Shown: positions 1-9,991 of the stretch, piece by piece
How the letters are laid out: every line of letters begins with the position of its first letter
How positions within the stretch are numbered: position 1 is the first letter of the stretch
NCBI GenBank assembly: GCA_032162705.1
Contig: JAVRON010000049.1
Location: 1 to 64,000 of the forward strand
Source of the DNA: QHXN01 sp032162705
Lineage (GTDB): Bacteria; Acidobacteriota; Blastocatellia; Pyrinomonadales; Pyrinomonadaceae
DNA: 64,000 nt
Direction of reading: 5' to 3'
Position numbers and translations under genes: made by a program
Notes under the pieces: model-generated
What the model was told of the DNA's origin: nothing
Seen by the model: the letters and a program-made list of their open reading frames with translations, nothing else
Databases searched by the model: none

Positions 1-34
1 GGAGTTTTTATATCTCTCATCTTAAATTTCATAT

Positions 35-75
35 CCTCTGCGCCCCCTCTGCGTCCTCAGCGCCTCTGCGGTGAA
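35..75. repeat. Half copy of the CACCGCAGAGGCGCTGAGG repeat (family A)
   Basis: Only the right arm (CTCAGCGCCTCTGCGGTGAA preceded by GCGTCC) is inside the window, so the element is probably cut by the window edge or is a solo arm. Full inverted copies lie at 28617-28707, 57246-57336 and 59033-59123. It ends about 40 bases before the permease start at 116. Confidence 0.7.
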
Positions 76-115
76 TGACTCTCGCTCTTAACGGGCGTCA
101 GGAAAGAACAAGACC

Positions 116-1339
<1,224 letters not shown>

Positions 1340-1341
1340 GA

Positions 1342-1386
1342 GCTACCGCGTTTCGAGTAAGGAAGACCGCGTTTCGAGTAAGCAGA
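1342..1386 (+). repeat. Short direct repeats after the permease stop
   Basis: ACCGCGTTTCGAGTAAG occurs twice in tandem directly downstream of the permease. It resembles the gene's own end, GCGCTACGAGTAAGAG, so it may be slippage or duplication of the 3' terminus. Confidence 0.5.
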
Positions 1387-1473
1387 GCCGGCACGGTTCG
1401 TGTAGGCCGCCGGACGGATTCAGCTATACGCTTGACCGACGAGGCGTCGGATGCGACTCTTGTCGTCAAAGCG

Positions 1474-3054
1474 ATGAGTAAAGAAACGCCCTCTACATGG
1501 AGCCCCCTGCGGCTCTCGCTCTTCCGTGCCCTCTGGCTCGCGGCTGTGGCGTCGAACGTCGGGACGTGGATGCACAACGTCGGCGCGGAGTGGCTGATGA
1601 CGACGCTCGCGCCGACGCCCATCATGGTCGCGTTGATGCAGACGGCAGAGACCTCGCCCACCTTCCTGTTGGCGCTCCCGGCGGGCGCGCTCGCCGACAT
1701 CATCGACCGCCGGAGGCTGCTTCTCTTCTCGCAGACGTGGATGCTCGTCGCGGCCGTCGCGCTGGCGCTCTCGACCATGCTCGGTGTCGTCACGCCGATA
1801 GTCCTGCTGCTGCTCACCTTCGCGCTCGGACTTGGCGCGGCCATGAACGCGCCCGCGTGGCAGGCCATTGTTCCAGAGCTTGTGCCGCGCGACCAACTCC
1901 CGGCGGCGGTCTCGCTCAACAGCGTCGCCTTCAACATCGCGCGCGCGTTGGGGCCCGCGCTCGGCGGGCTGGTCGTCGCCGCCGCAGGCCCCTGGGCGGT
2001 CTTCCTGCTCAACTCTCTCTCTTTCGTCGGGGTGATTCTGGTGCTCTATCGGTGGCGGCGCGAACCCGTGGAGAGCATCTCGCCGACCGAGCGCGTAGCG
2101 GGAGCCATGCGCGCGGGACTGCGTTATGCACGGCACGCGCCCGAGCTAAGAAACGTGCTGGTGCGGACGGGCGTCTTCGCATTCTGCGCGAGCGCGCTGT
2201 GGGCCACGCTGCCTCTGATCGCGCGGAAGGAGATGGGGCTGGGGGCGTTCGAGTACGGCGTGCTGTTGGGTGGATTGGGCGTGGGGGCGATTGCCGGTGT
2301 CTTTGTCCTGCCGGGGGCGAGGCGTGCGGTCTCGGTCAACATGCTGGTCGTACTCGGGACAATCATCTTCGCGGGTGCAACCCTCGCGCTCGCATACGTG
2401 CGAGTCTACGGGCTGCTCTGCGGCGCGATGCTCTTTGGCGGTGTGGCCTGGATGACGACGATGTCGAGCTTCAACATCAGCGTCCAGACGGAGGTTCCCG
2501 AGTGGGTTCGCGCGCGCGCACTCGCACTCTACCTGCTCCTCTTCTTCGGTTCGCTGGCCGCAGGCAGCGCCACCTGGGGACTTGTCGCCGAGCGCGTCGG
2601 CATCCCGCTTACCCTGCTCTCGGCTGCCGCGGCTTTGATCGTCGGCCTCGCGGCAACTCCCTTCTTCCCCATACGCGGCGGCGAACGGCTTGACCTCAAC
2701 CCCTCGCTCCACTGGTCTGAGCCGACCTTCGTGCTGGAGCCGCACCCGGAGCGGGGCCCCGTTCTGGTGACGGTCGAATACCTGATCGACCCCGAGCGCG
2801 CCGCGGAGTTCGCACACGCGATGCAGGACGTGAAGAGGATTCTGCGGCGAGACGGAGCGACGCGCTGGGGACTGTTCGCCGACACGGCGCAACGCGGTCG
2901 TTACCTTGAAACCTTCCTCGTCGAATCCTGGGGCGAACACATGCGGCAGCACGCGCGCGTCACCAACGAAGACCGCTCGGCAGAGGAGCGCGTTCGCTCG
3001 TTCCACCTCGGCGACTCACCCCCGGTCGTCACACACCTCGTCGCCGAAAACTAA
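1474..3054 (+). CDS. MFS exporter, EntS/MFS_3 family, with C-terminal soluble domain
   Basis: This is a major facilitator efflux permease, 526 residues from the ATG at 1474; an in-frame upstream start at 1432 would add 14 residues. The first 400 or so residues are helical membrane segments with the loop DIIDRRRLLLFSQTWM between helices 2 and 3, typical of the MFS_3 (PF05977) enterobactin-exporter-like family. The last roughly 110 residues (from about PTFVLEPHPERGPVLV) are soluble and look like the ferredoxin-like monooxygenase/Dabb-type tail known in this family. The likely role is proton-driven export of a small molecule from the cytoplasm; the substrate cannot be read from the sequence. It is the last gene before a repeat hairpin, and the next genes are on the opposite strand. 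Confidence 0.88.
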   Translation: MSKETPSTWSPLRLSLFRALWLAAVASNVGTWMHNVGAEWLMTTLAPTPIMVALMQTAETSPTFLLALPAGALADIIDRRRLLLFSQTWMLVAAVALALSTMLGVVTPIVLLLLTFALGLGAAMNAPAWQAIVPELVPRDQLPAAVSLNSVAFNIARALGPALGGLVVAAAGPWAVFLLNSLSFVGVILVLYRWRREPVESISPTERVAGAMRAGLRYARHAPELRNVLVRTGVFAFCASALWATLPLIARKEMGLGAFEYGVLLGGLGVGAIAGVFVLPGARRAVSVNMLVVLGTIIFAGATLALAYVRVYGLLCGAMLFGGVAWMTTMSSFNISVQTEVPEWVRARALALYLLLFFGSLAAGSATWGLVAERVGIPLTLLSAAAALIVGLAATPFFPIRGGERLDLNPSLHWSEPTFVLEPHPERGPVLVTVEYLIDPERAAEFAHAMQDVKRILRRDGATRWGLFADTAQRGRYLETFLVESWGEHMRQHARVTNEDRSAEERVRSFHLGDSPPVVTHLVAEN

Positions 3055-3063
3055 TCGGGGAAA

Positions 3064-3195
3064 GTAGACAGTAGTCAGTAGTCAGTAGTCAGTAGTCAGT
3101 AGTCAGTAGGCTCCGCAAGGCGGGCGTTAGCTGCTTTCACACTGACCATTCGGCTGACAAAGGTTTTTCTACTGACTACTGTCTACTGTCTACTT
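3064..3195. repeat. Inverted CAGTAGT-type repeat (family B, copy 1)
   Basis: The left arm is tandem AGTCAGT units (from 3064) and the right arm is CTACTGACTACTGTCTACT (ending 3195). The spacer begins CTCCGCAAGGCGGGCGTTAG. The spacer shares blocks (CTCCGC, GCTTTCA, CTGACC, CTGAC-AAGG) with the copy at 47095-47233, so the whole element is homologous, not just the arms. It lies between the convergent MFS and Spy-like genes and could act as a bidirectional terminator. Confidence 0.85.
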
Positions 3196-3600
3196 CTTTT
3201 CTTCTTTATCCTCTGCGTCGCGGCGTGCGTCCCTCTCGGCGACTTTGGCGTCGAAGCGTTGTTGTTGTTCGGGCGTGAGGAGGGCGCGTATGCGTGTGCG
3301 TGCGGACTGGCGTATCGCGTCGAAGCGCGGGCGCGTCTCGGCGCGTAGCGAGCGATAGTCGCCGCGCGTCTCGTCAAGAATCCGACGTACGTCGGCCGCT
3401 TGGCCGTCCGTGAGGTTGAGGTCACGCCTCATCTTCTCGAAGACATCTTCGTGGTCGCGACGGCCCCGCGACTCAGAGTTGGCACCGCTGGCGCGCAGCC
3501 TGTATGCGCTGTCGAGGAGCGCGCCGGTCGCGCAGCCGAGCGCGAACACGGCGATGACCGCGAGCCAGACCTTGAGACGCGTGCTGCTCGTCGGCGTCAT
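3190..3600 (-). CDS. Spy/CpxP-like periplasmic protein (heavy-metal sensor type)
   Basis: The 136-residue protein has an N-terminal membrane or signal segment (about residues 10-28). A predominantly helical charged domain follows, carrying two LTxxQ-type motifs, LTDGQ (63-67) and LTPEQ (108-112), as in Spy, CpxP and ZraP proteins. Those are periplasmic chaperone or stress-sensing proteins of envelope-stress regulons. The start codon overlaps the stop of the upstream membrane gene as ATGA, indicating translational coupling. Together with the sigma factor further upstream it forms a sigma / membrane protein / Spy-like module. The C-terminal end runs into the edge of repeat B1. Metal binding is not evident. 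Confidence 0.7.
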   Translation of the reverse strand: MTPTSSTRLKVWLAVIAVFALGCATGALLDSAYRLRASGANSESRGRRDHEDVFEKMRRDLNLTDGQAADVRRILDETRGDYRSLRAETRPRFDAIRQSARTRIRALLTPEQQQRFDAKVAERDARRDAEDKEEKK

Positions 3601-4040
3601 TTCGCGGCCTCCCTTTCGTCACTGTCGATGATGGTCGAAAGCACCTCGTCGCTCGAAGGCGCGCGGCTGTCGGCGAACACGACCTGTTCGATGTCGCCCT
3701 CTCGCCCGCCGAGCATCGAGTCTTCGACGAAGCCGCGCGCCGAAAGCTCGCCCGCGCCCGCCGAGAGAAAGAGCGCCAGCGCCAGCACAGCGACGAGCGC
3801 CAACGCGGGCACCGCGCGCCAGGCAACAAGGAGCAGCGCGAGCCGAGACTCGCCCGTCTCGCGCCGACGCCTCTCCGCCTCCACACTCGCGCGCACCCTC
3901 GCATAGAGGAAGGGCGAGGCGGCGACCGCCTCAGCCTCTTGCTCGCCCGCCGCGGAGGCGCGGACAACCTCGCGCCCCATGCGGTCGAGCCGCGCGCCAT
4001 TATCTTTCCTGTGAGCGCCGTCTTTCATTTCGCCTGCCAT
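3597..4040 (-). CDS. Putative anti-sigma-like single-pass membrane protein
   Basis: It is unrecognised as a named family. From the ATG at 4040 it is 147 residues; an upstream in-frame start at 4166 gives 189 residues, but that stretch lacks conserved character, and AGGTGA lies 5-10 bases before 4040. A charged cytoplasmic part of about 70 residues is followed by one strong membrane helix (VPALALVAVLALALFLSAG). A short acidic outer tail holds VFADSRAPSSDEVLSTII. The position directly downstream of an ECF sigma gene and the single-helix topology suggest an anti-sigma factor. The canonical zinc-finger HxxxCxxC motif is absent, so this is inference from context. Confidence 0.55.
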   Translation of the reverse strand: MAGEMKDGAHRKDNGARLDRMGREVVRASAAGEQEAEAVAASPFLYARVRASVEAERRRRETGESRLALLLVAWRAVPALALVAVLALALFLSAGAGELSARGFVEDSMLGGREGDIEQVVFADSRAPSSDEVLSTIIDSDEREAAK

Positions 4041-4170
4041 CGATTTCACCTGCCCTCGCGAAACGCCGCCGGCCCGGAATCTTCTCAGGCTCAAACACCG
4101 TCTTATCCTCGCGGACTCGACGACAGCCCCGGCAGCCTCAAACATGAAAACGCGCGCGCGCACCAAGGGG

Positions 4171-4803
4171 TTACAGAAACCTCTTCAGCACGCGGCGCAG
4201 GTGTGCGCGGGCACGGTGCGCGCGCACTTTGACTTTCGACCCCGTCCAGCCCATCAGCCCCGCAATCTCCGCCACCGACAGCCCTTCCACGTCGAGCATA
4301 ACGAGAACAAGCCTGTCCTCCGGACTCAGGCGCGCGAGCAGCTTCGAGGCGAGGTCGCGCGAGACGGTCTCGGACTCCGCATCGTTCGACGGCCCCGCAG
4401 CGCGCAGACGCTCGCGCAGACGCGCCGACTCCTCCTCCGTCACATCTTCGAGCGCGCTCTCGGGTCTACGCTTCTGACGCCGCAGCTCGTCGTAGCATGC
4501 GTTGAAACTGATGCGCGCCAGCCACGCGGCGAACGAAGCGTCGCGCCGGTTCGAGAACTCTCCGAGGGCAAGGAAGGCTTTCGTAAAGCTCTCCTGCACG
4601 ACCTCTTCGATCTGCTGGCGTTGACGGAAGAAGCGCGACGCGATGAGTGAGACGCGGCGGCGATGGCGCTCGAACAACTCCTCGAACGCCCGCTCGTCGC
4701 CCGCACGCGCACGCTCGACGAGCCAGGCGTCGTCTCGCGCGGCGTCCGGCTCCACAGGCTCAAGGAGGGTCACGGGATTAGAATTGTCCGCCATCTCGTC
4801 CAT
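4171..4803 (-). CDS. ECF RNA polymerase sigma factor (RpoE-like)
   Basis: This sigma-70 family ECF factor is 210 residues from the ATG at 4803; starts at 4842 or 4794 are also in frame. Region 2 covers DAWLVERARAGDERAFEELF through QQIEEVVQESFTKAFLAL. Region 4 is near the C-terminus (LSPEDRLVLVMLDVEGLSVA, then the helix GSKVKVRAHRARAHLRRVL). It should direct polymerase to a small envelope-stress-type regulon. The next two genes (membrane protein, Spy-like protein) are plausible regulators or members. It is transcribed divergently from another ECF sigma gene at 5012, sharing a roughly 170-base promoter region. Confidence 0.9.
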   Translation of the reverse strand: MDEMADNSNPVTLLEPVEPDAARDDAWLVERARAGDERAFEELFERHRRRVSLIASRFFRQRQQIEEVVQESFTKAFLALGEFSNRRDASFAAWLARISFNACYDELRRQKRRPESALEDVTEEESARLRERLRAAGPSNDAESETVSRDLASKLLARLSPEDRLVLVMLDVEGLSVAEIAGLMGWTGSKVKVRAHRARAHLRRVLKRFL

Positions 4804-4947
4804 ACGCTGTCGGTCGCCGCCGCGGCCACAACGGTCGCGCACGGCGGGCCGGCCTCACTATTCCACCGAAGCCCGAGAAAATAAAGCGACCGGCCCGCGT
4901 GGAGAAATATTAAGGAGGCGAGATTGAAAATTTTCGGGAGGGCGAAA

Positions 4948-4977
4948 TTGATATGGCGGCGCGCGGTCGTTTATACT
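4948..4977 (+). promoter_or_regulatory. Candidate sigma-70 promoter for the sigma/kinase operon
   Basis: TTGATA (4948-4953) and TATACT (4972-4977) are separated by 18 bases and lie about 35 bases before the GTG at 5012. Both boxes are close to the housekeeping consensus. This is a motif match only. Confidence 0.5.
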
Positions 4978-5011
4978 TAAGTGTGCCGAGACGTTTGAAG
5001 ATTGAACGAGA

Positions 5012-5605
5012 GTGTTGGCCCGGAATTCCCCTGTGACTATCCCCTCACAGCATGACGTGACAAGGCTGCTCGTCCGTCTGACTGACGGCGACCGCGGCGT
5101 GCTCGACGACCTTCTGCCGGTCGTCTACGGCGAGCTGCGACGGCTGGCCTCTTCGTATCTCAGGCGCGAGCGCCCCGGCCACACCTTGCAGCCCACCGCG
5201 CTCGTCCACGAAGCCTACATGCGGCTCGTCGATCAGACGCAGGTGCAATGGCAGAACCGCGCGCACTTCTTCGGCGTCGCCGCGCAGATGATGCGCCGCA
5301 TCCTCGTTGACCACGCACGCGCGCACGAGGCCGAGAAGCGCGGCGGCGAATTTCAGAAGCTCTCGCTCGACGAGAATCTGGACGCGTCGGGCGGCGAGCG
5401 TGACATCAATCTCGTCGCCTTAGACGACGCGCTCAATCGTCTGGCCGCGTTGGACGCGCAGAAGTCGAAGATCGTCGAGCTGCGTTTCTTCGGCGGCCTC
5501 TCGGTCGAAGAGACGGCGGAAGTCCTCGGCGTCAGCGCCCCGACCGTCAAGCGCCAGTGGCGCATGGCGAAGGCATGGCTCTACGGGCAACTCAAGAACA
5601 CGTGA
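5012..5605 (+). CDS. ECF-type sigma factor partnered with a Ser/Thr kinase
   Basis: The 197-residue protein starts at GTG 5012; GTG 5033 is an alternative. Motifs such as GELRRLASSYLRRERPGHTL, LVHEAYMRLVDQ and ILVDHARAHEAEKRGG are those of the RNA polymerase ECF subfamily common in Planctomycetes and Acidobacteria (TIGR02999-like). Region 4 helix-turn-helix residues are LSVEETAEVLGVSAPTVKRQ. The family is typically encoded immediately before a kinase-TPR protein, exactly as here (43 bases to the ATG at 5649). That implies the kinase controls, or is controlled with, this sigma factor by phosphorylation. The family assignment is firm and the signalling link is inferred from synteny. Confidence 0.9.
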   Translation: MLARNSPVTIPSQHDVTRLLVRLTDGDRGVLDDLLPVVYGELRRLASSYLRRERPGHTLQPTALVHEAYMRLVDQTQVQWQNRAHFFGVAAQMMRRILVDHARAHEAEKRGGEFQKLSLDENLDASGGERDINLVALDDALNRLAALDAQKSKIVELRFFGGLSVEETAEVLGVSAPTVKRQWRMAKAWLYGQLKNT

Positions 5606-5648
5606 TTAGCAATTCCCCTTTCACGATTTATTATTCACTAATTCCCCG

Positions 5649-8600
5649 ATGACCCCCGAACGCTGGCAGCAGATTGAAGAGGTGTTCCAGACGGCAGTTG
5701 ACCTGCCGCCCGAGGAGCGCCATCCGTATCTCACGCTGGCCTGTGGGGGCGACGACACTCTGCGCCAGCAGGTCACGACTCTCATCGAACAGTACGAGGC
5801 GGCGGGCGACTTCATCGAAGAGCCTGCGCTCGCCGCCCTCCCCTTGCACGTGCAGACAGACCCTTACGCGACCATGCCGCTCGACCTCGTCGCCGACATC
5901 GACCCGGCCATCGGCCGTCGCATCGGCGCGTACCTCGTCGCGCGCGAGATCGGGCGCGGAGGGATGGGCGCGGTCTACCTGGCGGAGCGCGCCGACGGCG
6001 AGTTCCGGCAACGCGTCGCCGTCAAGCTCATCAAGCGCGGGATGGACACGGACTTTATCCTCCGCCGCTTCCGCAACGAGCGCCAGATACTCGCCACGCT
6101 CGACCACCAGTACATCGCGCGCCTGCTTGACGGCGGGACGACCGACGACGGGCTGCCCTACTTCGTCATGGAGTACATCGAGGGCTTGCCCGTCTATCGC
6201 TTCTGCGACGAGCGGAAGCTGACGGTGGGCGAGCGGCTCAAGCTCTTCCGAATGGTCTGCGATGCAGTCCACTACGCGCATCAGAAGCTCGTCATCCATC
6301 GCGACATCAAGCCCTCGAACATTCTCGTCGCCGACGGCGGATTGCCGAAGCTTCTGGACTTCGGCATCGCGAAGCTCTTGAACCCGGAGTTCTCCGGAGA
6401 GATTACGCTCGACCCGACGGCGACCGCGATGCGTCTGATGACGCCCGAGTACGCCGCGCCCGAACAGGTGCGGGGCGAGCCGGTCTCGCCCGCCACAGAC
6501 GTTTACTCTCTCGGTGTGCTGCTCTACGAACTGCTCACAGGCCACCGCCCGTATCGCCTGCGTAACCGCTCGCCGCACGAGATGGCGCGCGTCATCTGTG
6601 AAGAAGACCCGCAACACCCGTCGGTGCGTATCACAAGTCCCGAAGACCTCCTGCCCGCGCACCCTTCGGGCACAGGCCCGGAGTCCGACACGCTCGGCTA
6701 TCTCTACTGGTGCCGCGGCGCGACGGTCGAGACGCTTCGCAGAGAGCTTGCAGGCGACCTCGACAACATTGTGATGAAGGCGCTCAGGAAGGAGCCTTCG
6801 GAGCGCTATCAGACGGCTGAGGAGATGCGCGAAGACATCACGCGCTTCGTCGAAGGCCGCGCCGTCGCAGCGCCGCCTTTCTTCCCCGCAGGCTCGCGCA
6901 GAGACGCGTCGCGCACCGCCGGTGAGCCTACACGCGAAGAGACCTCGCTCGCCGTGCTGCCTTTGAAGATCGTCGAATCGACGGGCGGCCTTGAGACGGG
7001 CGGCGAGTACCTCGGCGTGGGACTTGCCGACGCGCTGATTACGCGCCTCGGCTCTCTGCGCCGCTTCACGCTCAGACCCACGAGCAGCGTCCTGCGCTAC
7101 CACGGGCGCGACGCCGACCCGCTCGCCGCCGGGCGCGAGCTTGGTGTCACTTACATACTCGAAGGTCGTATCCGCCGCGCGGGGCAAACGCTGAGAGTCA
7201 CACTGCAACTGCTCGACGTGCGCGAAGGCTCAGCCGTTTGGGCCGGGCAGTTCGATGAAGACTCGGCAGACGTGCTTCAACTCGAAGACTCCATCTCCGA
7301 GCAGGTCGCCGAGGCGCTCATTCCGCAACTCACGGGCGGCGAGCGTCTGCGTCTGCAAAAGCGCGGCACAGACCGAGCCGACGCCTACGAAGAGTACATG
7401 CGCGGGCGCTACCACTGGAACACCTTTAACGAAGAGGGCTTCGCACGCGCGCTCGTACACTACAGCCGCGCCGTCTCGCTCGACCCCGACTACGCGCTGG
7501 CCTACGCGGGGATAGCCGACTACTACAACGTGCTCGGCGTCTACGCCATTCTCCCCTTCTCCGAAACTTCCGCCGCCGCGCTTCAGGCGGCGCGCAAGTC
7601 GGTCGCGCTCGACCCAACGCTCGCCGAAGGCTACGCGGCGCTCGGCTTCGCCACGCTCACGCACGAGTTCGACTGGGAGGAATCAGAGCGTCAACTGCGC
7701 CGCGCCTCGGAGCTTAACCCGAACTACGTGACCGGCTGCCTGTGGCTCTCTTTCTTCCTCGGCATGGAGGGGCGCTTCGACGAGGCGCTCAACGGCGCAC
7801 GCCGCGCGCTTGAGATTGCGCCGCTCACGCCCCTCGTCCGCCATACGCTGAACTGGACGCTCTACCACGCGCGCCGCTTCGACGAAGCCATCGCCTCGGC
7901 GCGCATACTTGTCACGACCGAACCAACATACGGACTCGGCCATCTGCTCCTGAGTCTCGCGCTGTCGCAGGCGGGCCGTCACGACGAGGCGGTCGAGACG
8001 TGCGGCAAGGCGGTCGAGTTGTTGGGCCGCAGCCCTTACTCGCTCGCCTTCCTCGCGGCACTGCTTGCAGCAGCGGGTCGGACTGAAGAGTCGCGCCGCC
8101 TGCTCGAAGAGATTCGGCGAATGGAGGAGACGCGCTACGTCTCGCCCTACATGCTGGCGTTGGTCTACTGCCGCCTGAGCGATTCGGAGGGAGCGCTCGA
8201 ACAGTTGGAGCGCGCGTGGGAGATTCGTGATGCGCGGCTCGCGTGGCTCGGCGTAGACCCGCAGTTCGATTCCCTTCGCGGTCATCCGCGCTTCGATGAG
8301 GTGCTCCTGCGCACAAAGAATCCCGCGCACGCACAGCGCCCGACGACGAGCGGCGGCGCGTCCTCGCGCGATGCCACACCATCGGGGCGGCAAGGCCCGG
8401 ACTCCGGCGCGACACCGCCCGCGCCGCGCGATACGGAAGACGAGGCGCAGAAGCTCTACAAGGCGGGCCGTTACTTCGTGACGCGGCGCACAGCCGAAGG
8501 GCTTCGTCAGGCCATCGAGCGCTTCGAGCGCGCCGTCCAGCTCGCGCCGCGCTACGGGCTGGCCTGGGCCGAGATGGCCGACTCCTATTCGTTTCTGAAC

Positions 8601-9386
8601 TGGTACGTCGAGCCGCCGCCCGACGGTGCGTGGGCGAGCGCGAAGCAGGCCGCGTTGCGCGCCGTCGAGGCCGACGATTCGCTCTCCGAGGCGCACGCCT
8701 CGCTCGGCTTCATCCTCTTCAACTACGAGCGCGACTTCGCGGAGGCCGAGCGCGAGTTGCGACGCGCCATCGAGCTTAACCTTGAGAACGCCGTCGCGCG
8801 ACGCTGGCACGCTTACAACCTCACGGCGATGGGTCGCCACGACGAGGCCATCAGCGAAATCAGGAAGGCGCAACAGCTCGCCCCGCGCTCGCCCGTCATC
8901 GCTACGGCGCTCGCCAACATACTCTTCCTCGCACGGCGTTTTGAAGAGGCGGAGGAGCAGTGTCGCAGTGCCCTTGAGCTTGACCCCGGCTCCATCTCGA
9001 CGCACATCATCCTGCGCTGGTCTTACGAGATGCGCGGGATGTGCGACGACGCGCTCGGCGTCTTCGAGCAGGAGCGCGCCTTCACCGGCGACACGCCGAC
9101 GACGCGCGCCAAACAGGCGCATGTACTCGCCTCGTGCGGCCACCCGGAAGAGGCGCGCGAAATCCTCTCCGACCTGATCGCACGCCGCTCACAGGAGTGG
9201 GTCACGGCCTATGAGATCGCCGTCATCCACTCACGGCTCGGCGAGCGCGACGGTGCATTCTCATGGCTCGCACGCGCCGAAGAGGAGCACTCGGTCGGCC
9301 TCACATATCTCCGCGTAGACCCGCGCCTCGACGGCCTCCGCGCCGACCCGCGCTTCAGTGAACTCCTCCGACGCTTCGGAAAATAA
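5649..9386 (+). CDS. Serine/threonine protein kinase with FlgO-like and duplicated TPR regions
   Basis: At 1245 residues, the N-terminal 90 are a family-typical leader (MTPERWQQIEEVFQTAVDLP). A complete Hanks kinase follows: glycine loop GRGGMG (about 102-107), catalytic lysine in VAVKLIK (about 126), HRDIKPSN (Asp 219), DFG (Asp 237) and the APE-like AAPEQV. No membrane helix follows the kinase, unlike many PknB homologues, so it is probably cytosolic. Residues about 430-575 resemble the FlgO/adenylate-cyclase-associated domain (LAVLPLKI to EALIPQL). The remainder is two TPR blocks (about 577-890 and 930-1245) joined by a Pro/Ser/Gly-rich linker. Each block opens with a GRY-x-A-F-RAV pattern and closes with VDPxxDxLRxxPRF. 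It forms an operon with the sigma factor at 5012. Confidence 0.92.
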   Translation: MTPERWQQIEEVFQTAVDLPPEERHPYLTLACGGDDTLRQQVTTLIEQYEAAGDFIEEPALAALPLHVQTDPYATMPLDLVADIDPAIGRRIGAYLVAREIGRGGMGAVYLAERADGEFRQRVAVKLIKRGMDTDFILRRFRNERQILATLDHQYIARLLDGGTTDDGLPYFVMEYIEGLPVYRFCDERKLTVGERLKLFRMVCDAVHYAHQKLVIHRDIKPSNILVADGGLPKLLDFGIAKLLNPEFSGEITLDPTATAMRLMTPEYAAPEQVRGEPVSPATDVYSLGVLLYELLTGHRPYRLRNRSPHEMARVICEEDPQHPSVRITSPEDLLPAHPSGTGPESDTLGYLYWCRGATVETLRRELAGDLDNIVMKALRKEPSERYQTAEEMREDITRFVEGRAVAAPPFFPAGSRRDASRTAGEPTREETSLAVLPLKIVESTGGLETGGEYLGVGLADALITRLGSLRRFTLRPTSSVLRYHGRDADPLAAGRELGVTYILEGRIRRAGQTLRVTLQLLDVREGSAVWAGQFDEDSADVLQLEDSISEQVAEALIPQLTGGERLRLQKRGTDRADAYEEYMRGRYHWNTFNEEGFARALVHYSRAVSLDPDYALAYAGIADYYNVLGVYAILPFSETSAAALQAARKSVALDPTLAEGYAALGFATLTHEFDWEESERQLRRASELNPNYVTGCLWLSFFLGMEGRFDEALNGARRALEIAPLTPLVRHTLNWTLYHARRFDEAIASARILVTTEPTYGLGHLLLSLALSQAGRHDEAVETCGKAVELLGRSPYSLAFLAALLAAAGRTEESRRLLEEIRRMEETRYVSPYMLALVYCRLSDSEGALEQLERAWEIRDARLAWLGVDPQFDSLRGHPRFDEVLLRTKNPAHAQRPTTSGGASSRDATPSGRQGPDSGATPPAPRDTEDEAQKLYKAGRYFVTRRTAEGLRQAIERFERAVQLAPRYGLAWAEMADSYSFLNWYVEPPPDGAWASAKQAALRAVEADDSLSEAHASLGFILFNYERDFAEAERELRRAIELNLENAVARRWHAYNLTAMGRHDEAISEIRKAQQLAPRSPVIATALANILFLARRFEEAEEQCRSALELDPGSISTHIILRWSYEMRGMCDDALGVFEQERAFTGDTPTTRAKQAHVLASCGHPEEAREILSDLIARRSQEWVTAYEIAVIHSRLGERDGAFSWLARAEEEHSVGLTYLRVDPRLDGLRADPRFSELLRRFGK

Positions 9387-9396
9387 GAAGGATGAA

Positions 9397-9526
<130 letters not shown>

Positions 9527-9529
9527 TCT

Positions 9530-9787
9530 TCACATCGCGTGCGAGTAGGTCGCTTTGGGCGTGAAGCGCTCGCCCTGCGTACGCACGTTGCGACGCCTCT
9601 CCTCGCGTCTGCGCGCCTTTAGACGCTCCGCGCGCCTGCTCGCCCTCAGTGCCAGCCTGTACTCGGCTCCGTCAAAAGCGGCCTCCAGGACGCGCGACAC
9701 GGCGAAGGCAAAAGTCTCCGACGTGAGCGTCAGCACAGCGCCGAACGCCACCACCACCGCCACTATCTGAATCATGCTCAACATCAT
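9530..9787 (-). CDS. Small single-pass membrane protein, unknown function
   Basis: The 85-residue protein starts at the ATG at 9787, chosen because GGAGGGAGGT precedes it by 3 bases; longer in-frame starts lack a ribosome site. Residues about 4-24 (MIQIVAVVVAFGAVLTLTS) form a membrane helix. The rest is amphipathic and then strongly basic (RASRRAERLKARRREERRR), probably facing the cytoplasm. I recognise no family. It neighbours another short basic gene at 9992 on the same strand, 204 bases upstream. Confidence 0.6.
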   Translation of the reverse strand: MMLSMIQIVAVVVAFGAVLTLTSETFAFAVSRVLEAAFDGAEYRLALRASRRAERLKARRREERRRNVRTQGERFTPKATYSHAM

Positions 9788-9830
9788 TCGACCTCCCTCC
9801 CCGCGCCCGTCATCCTTCATCCGCCGCGCG

Positions 9831-9875
9831 GCCTTCTCTGAAATTCTTTTCGACCTTCTCTGAAATTCTTTTTGA
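9831..9875. repeat. Two direct repeats in a small-gene leader
   Basis: CCTTCTCTGAAATTCTTTT occurs twice in a row (about 9831 and 9853), the second copy with one extra T before the GA. It lies upstream of the small minus-strand gene starting at 9787. It may be slippage or a regulator site; nothing further can be said. Confidence 0.45.
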
Positions 9876-9991
9876 GCTTGACCCCTTGAATCGTAACGTC
9901 TCTGCTATCTAACGCGCGGCAACAGTGACGCGGGGATCACGCGTGCGAGATTTTTTTTCGCCGCGACCGCGGAAGCCCCGTCATCTCAGAC

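Noticed and set aside
3064..3195. Insertion sequence suspected from inverted arms
   Set aside because: No transposase ORF and only about 130 bases; treated as a repeat element, possibly mobilised in trans.
5631..7208. 525-residue antisense frame under the kinase gene
   Set aside because: Shadow of the kinase; the product is low complexity Arg/Ala-rich.
7683..9143. 486-residue antisense frame under the TPR region
   Set aside because: High GC keeps the frame open; no recognisable domain.
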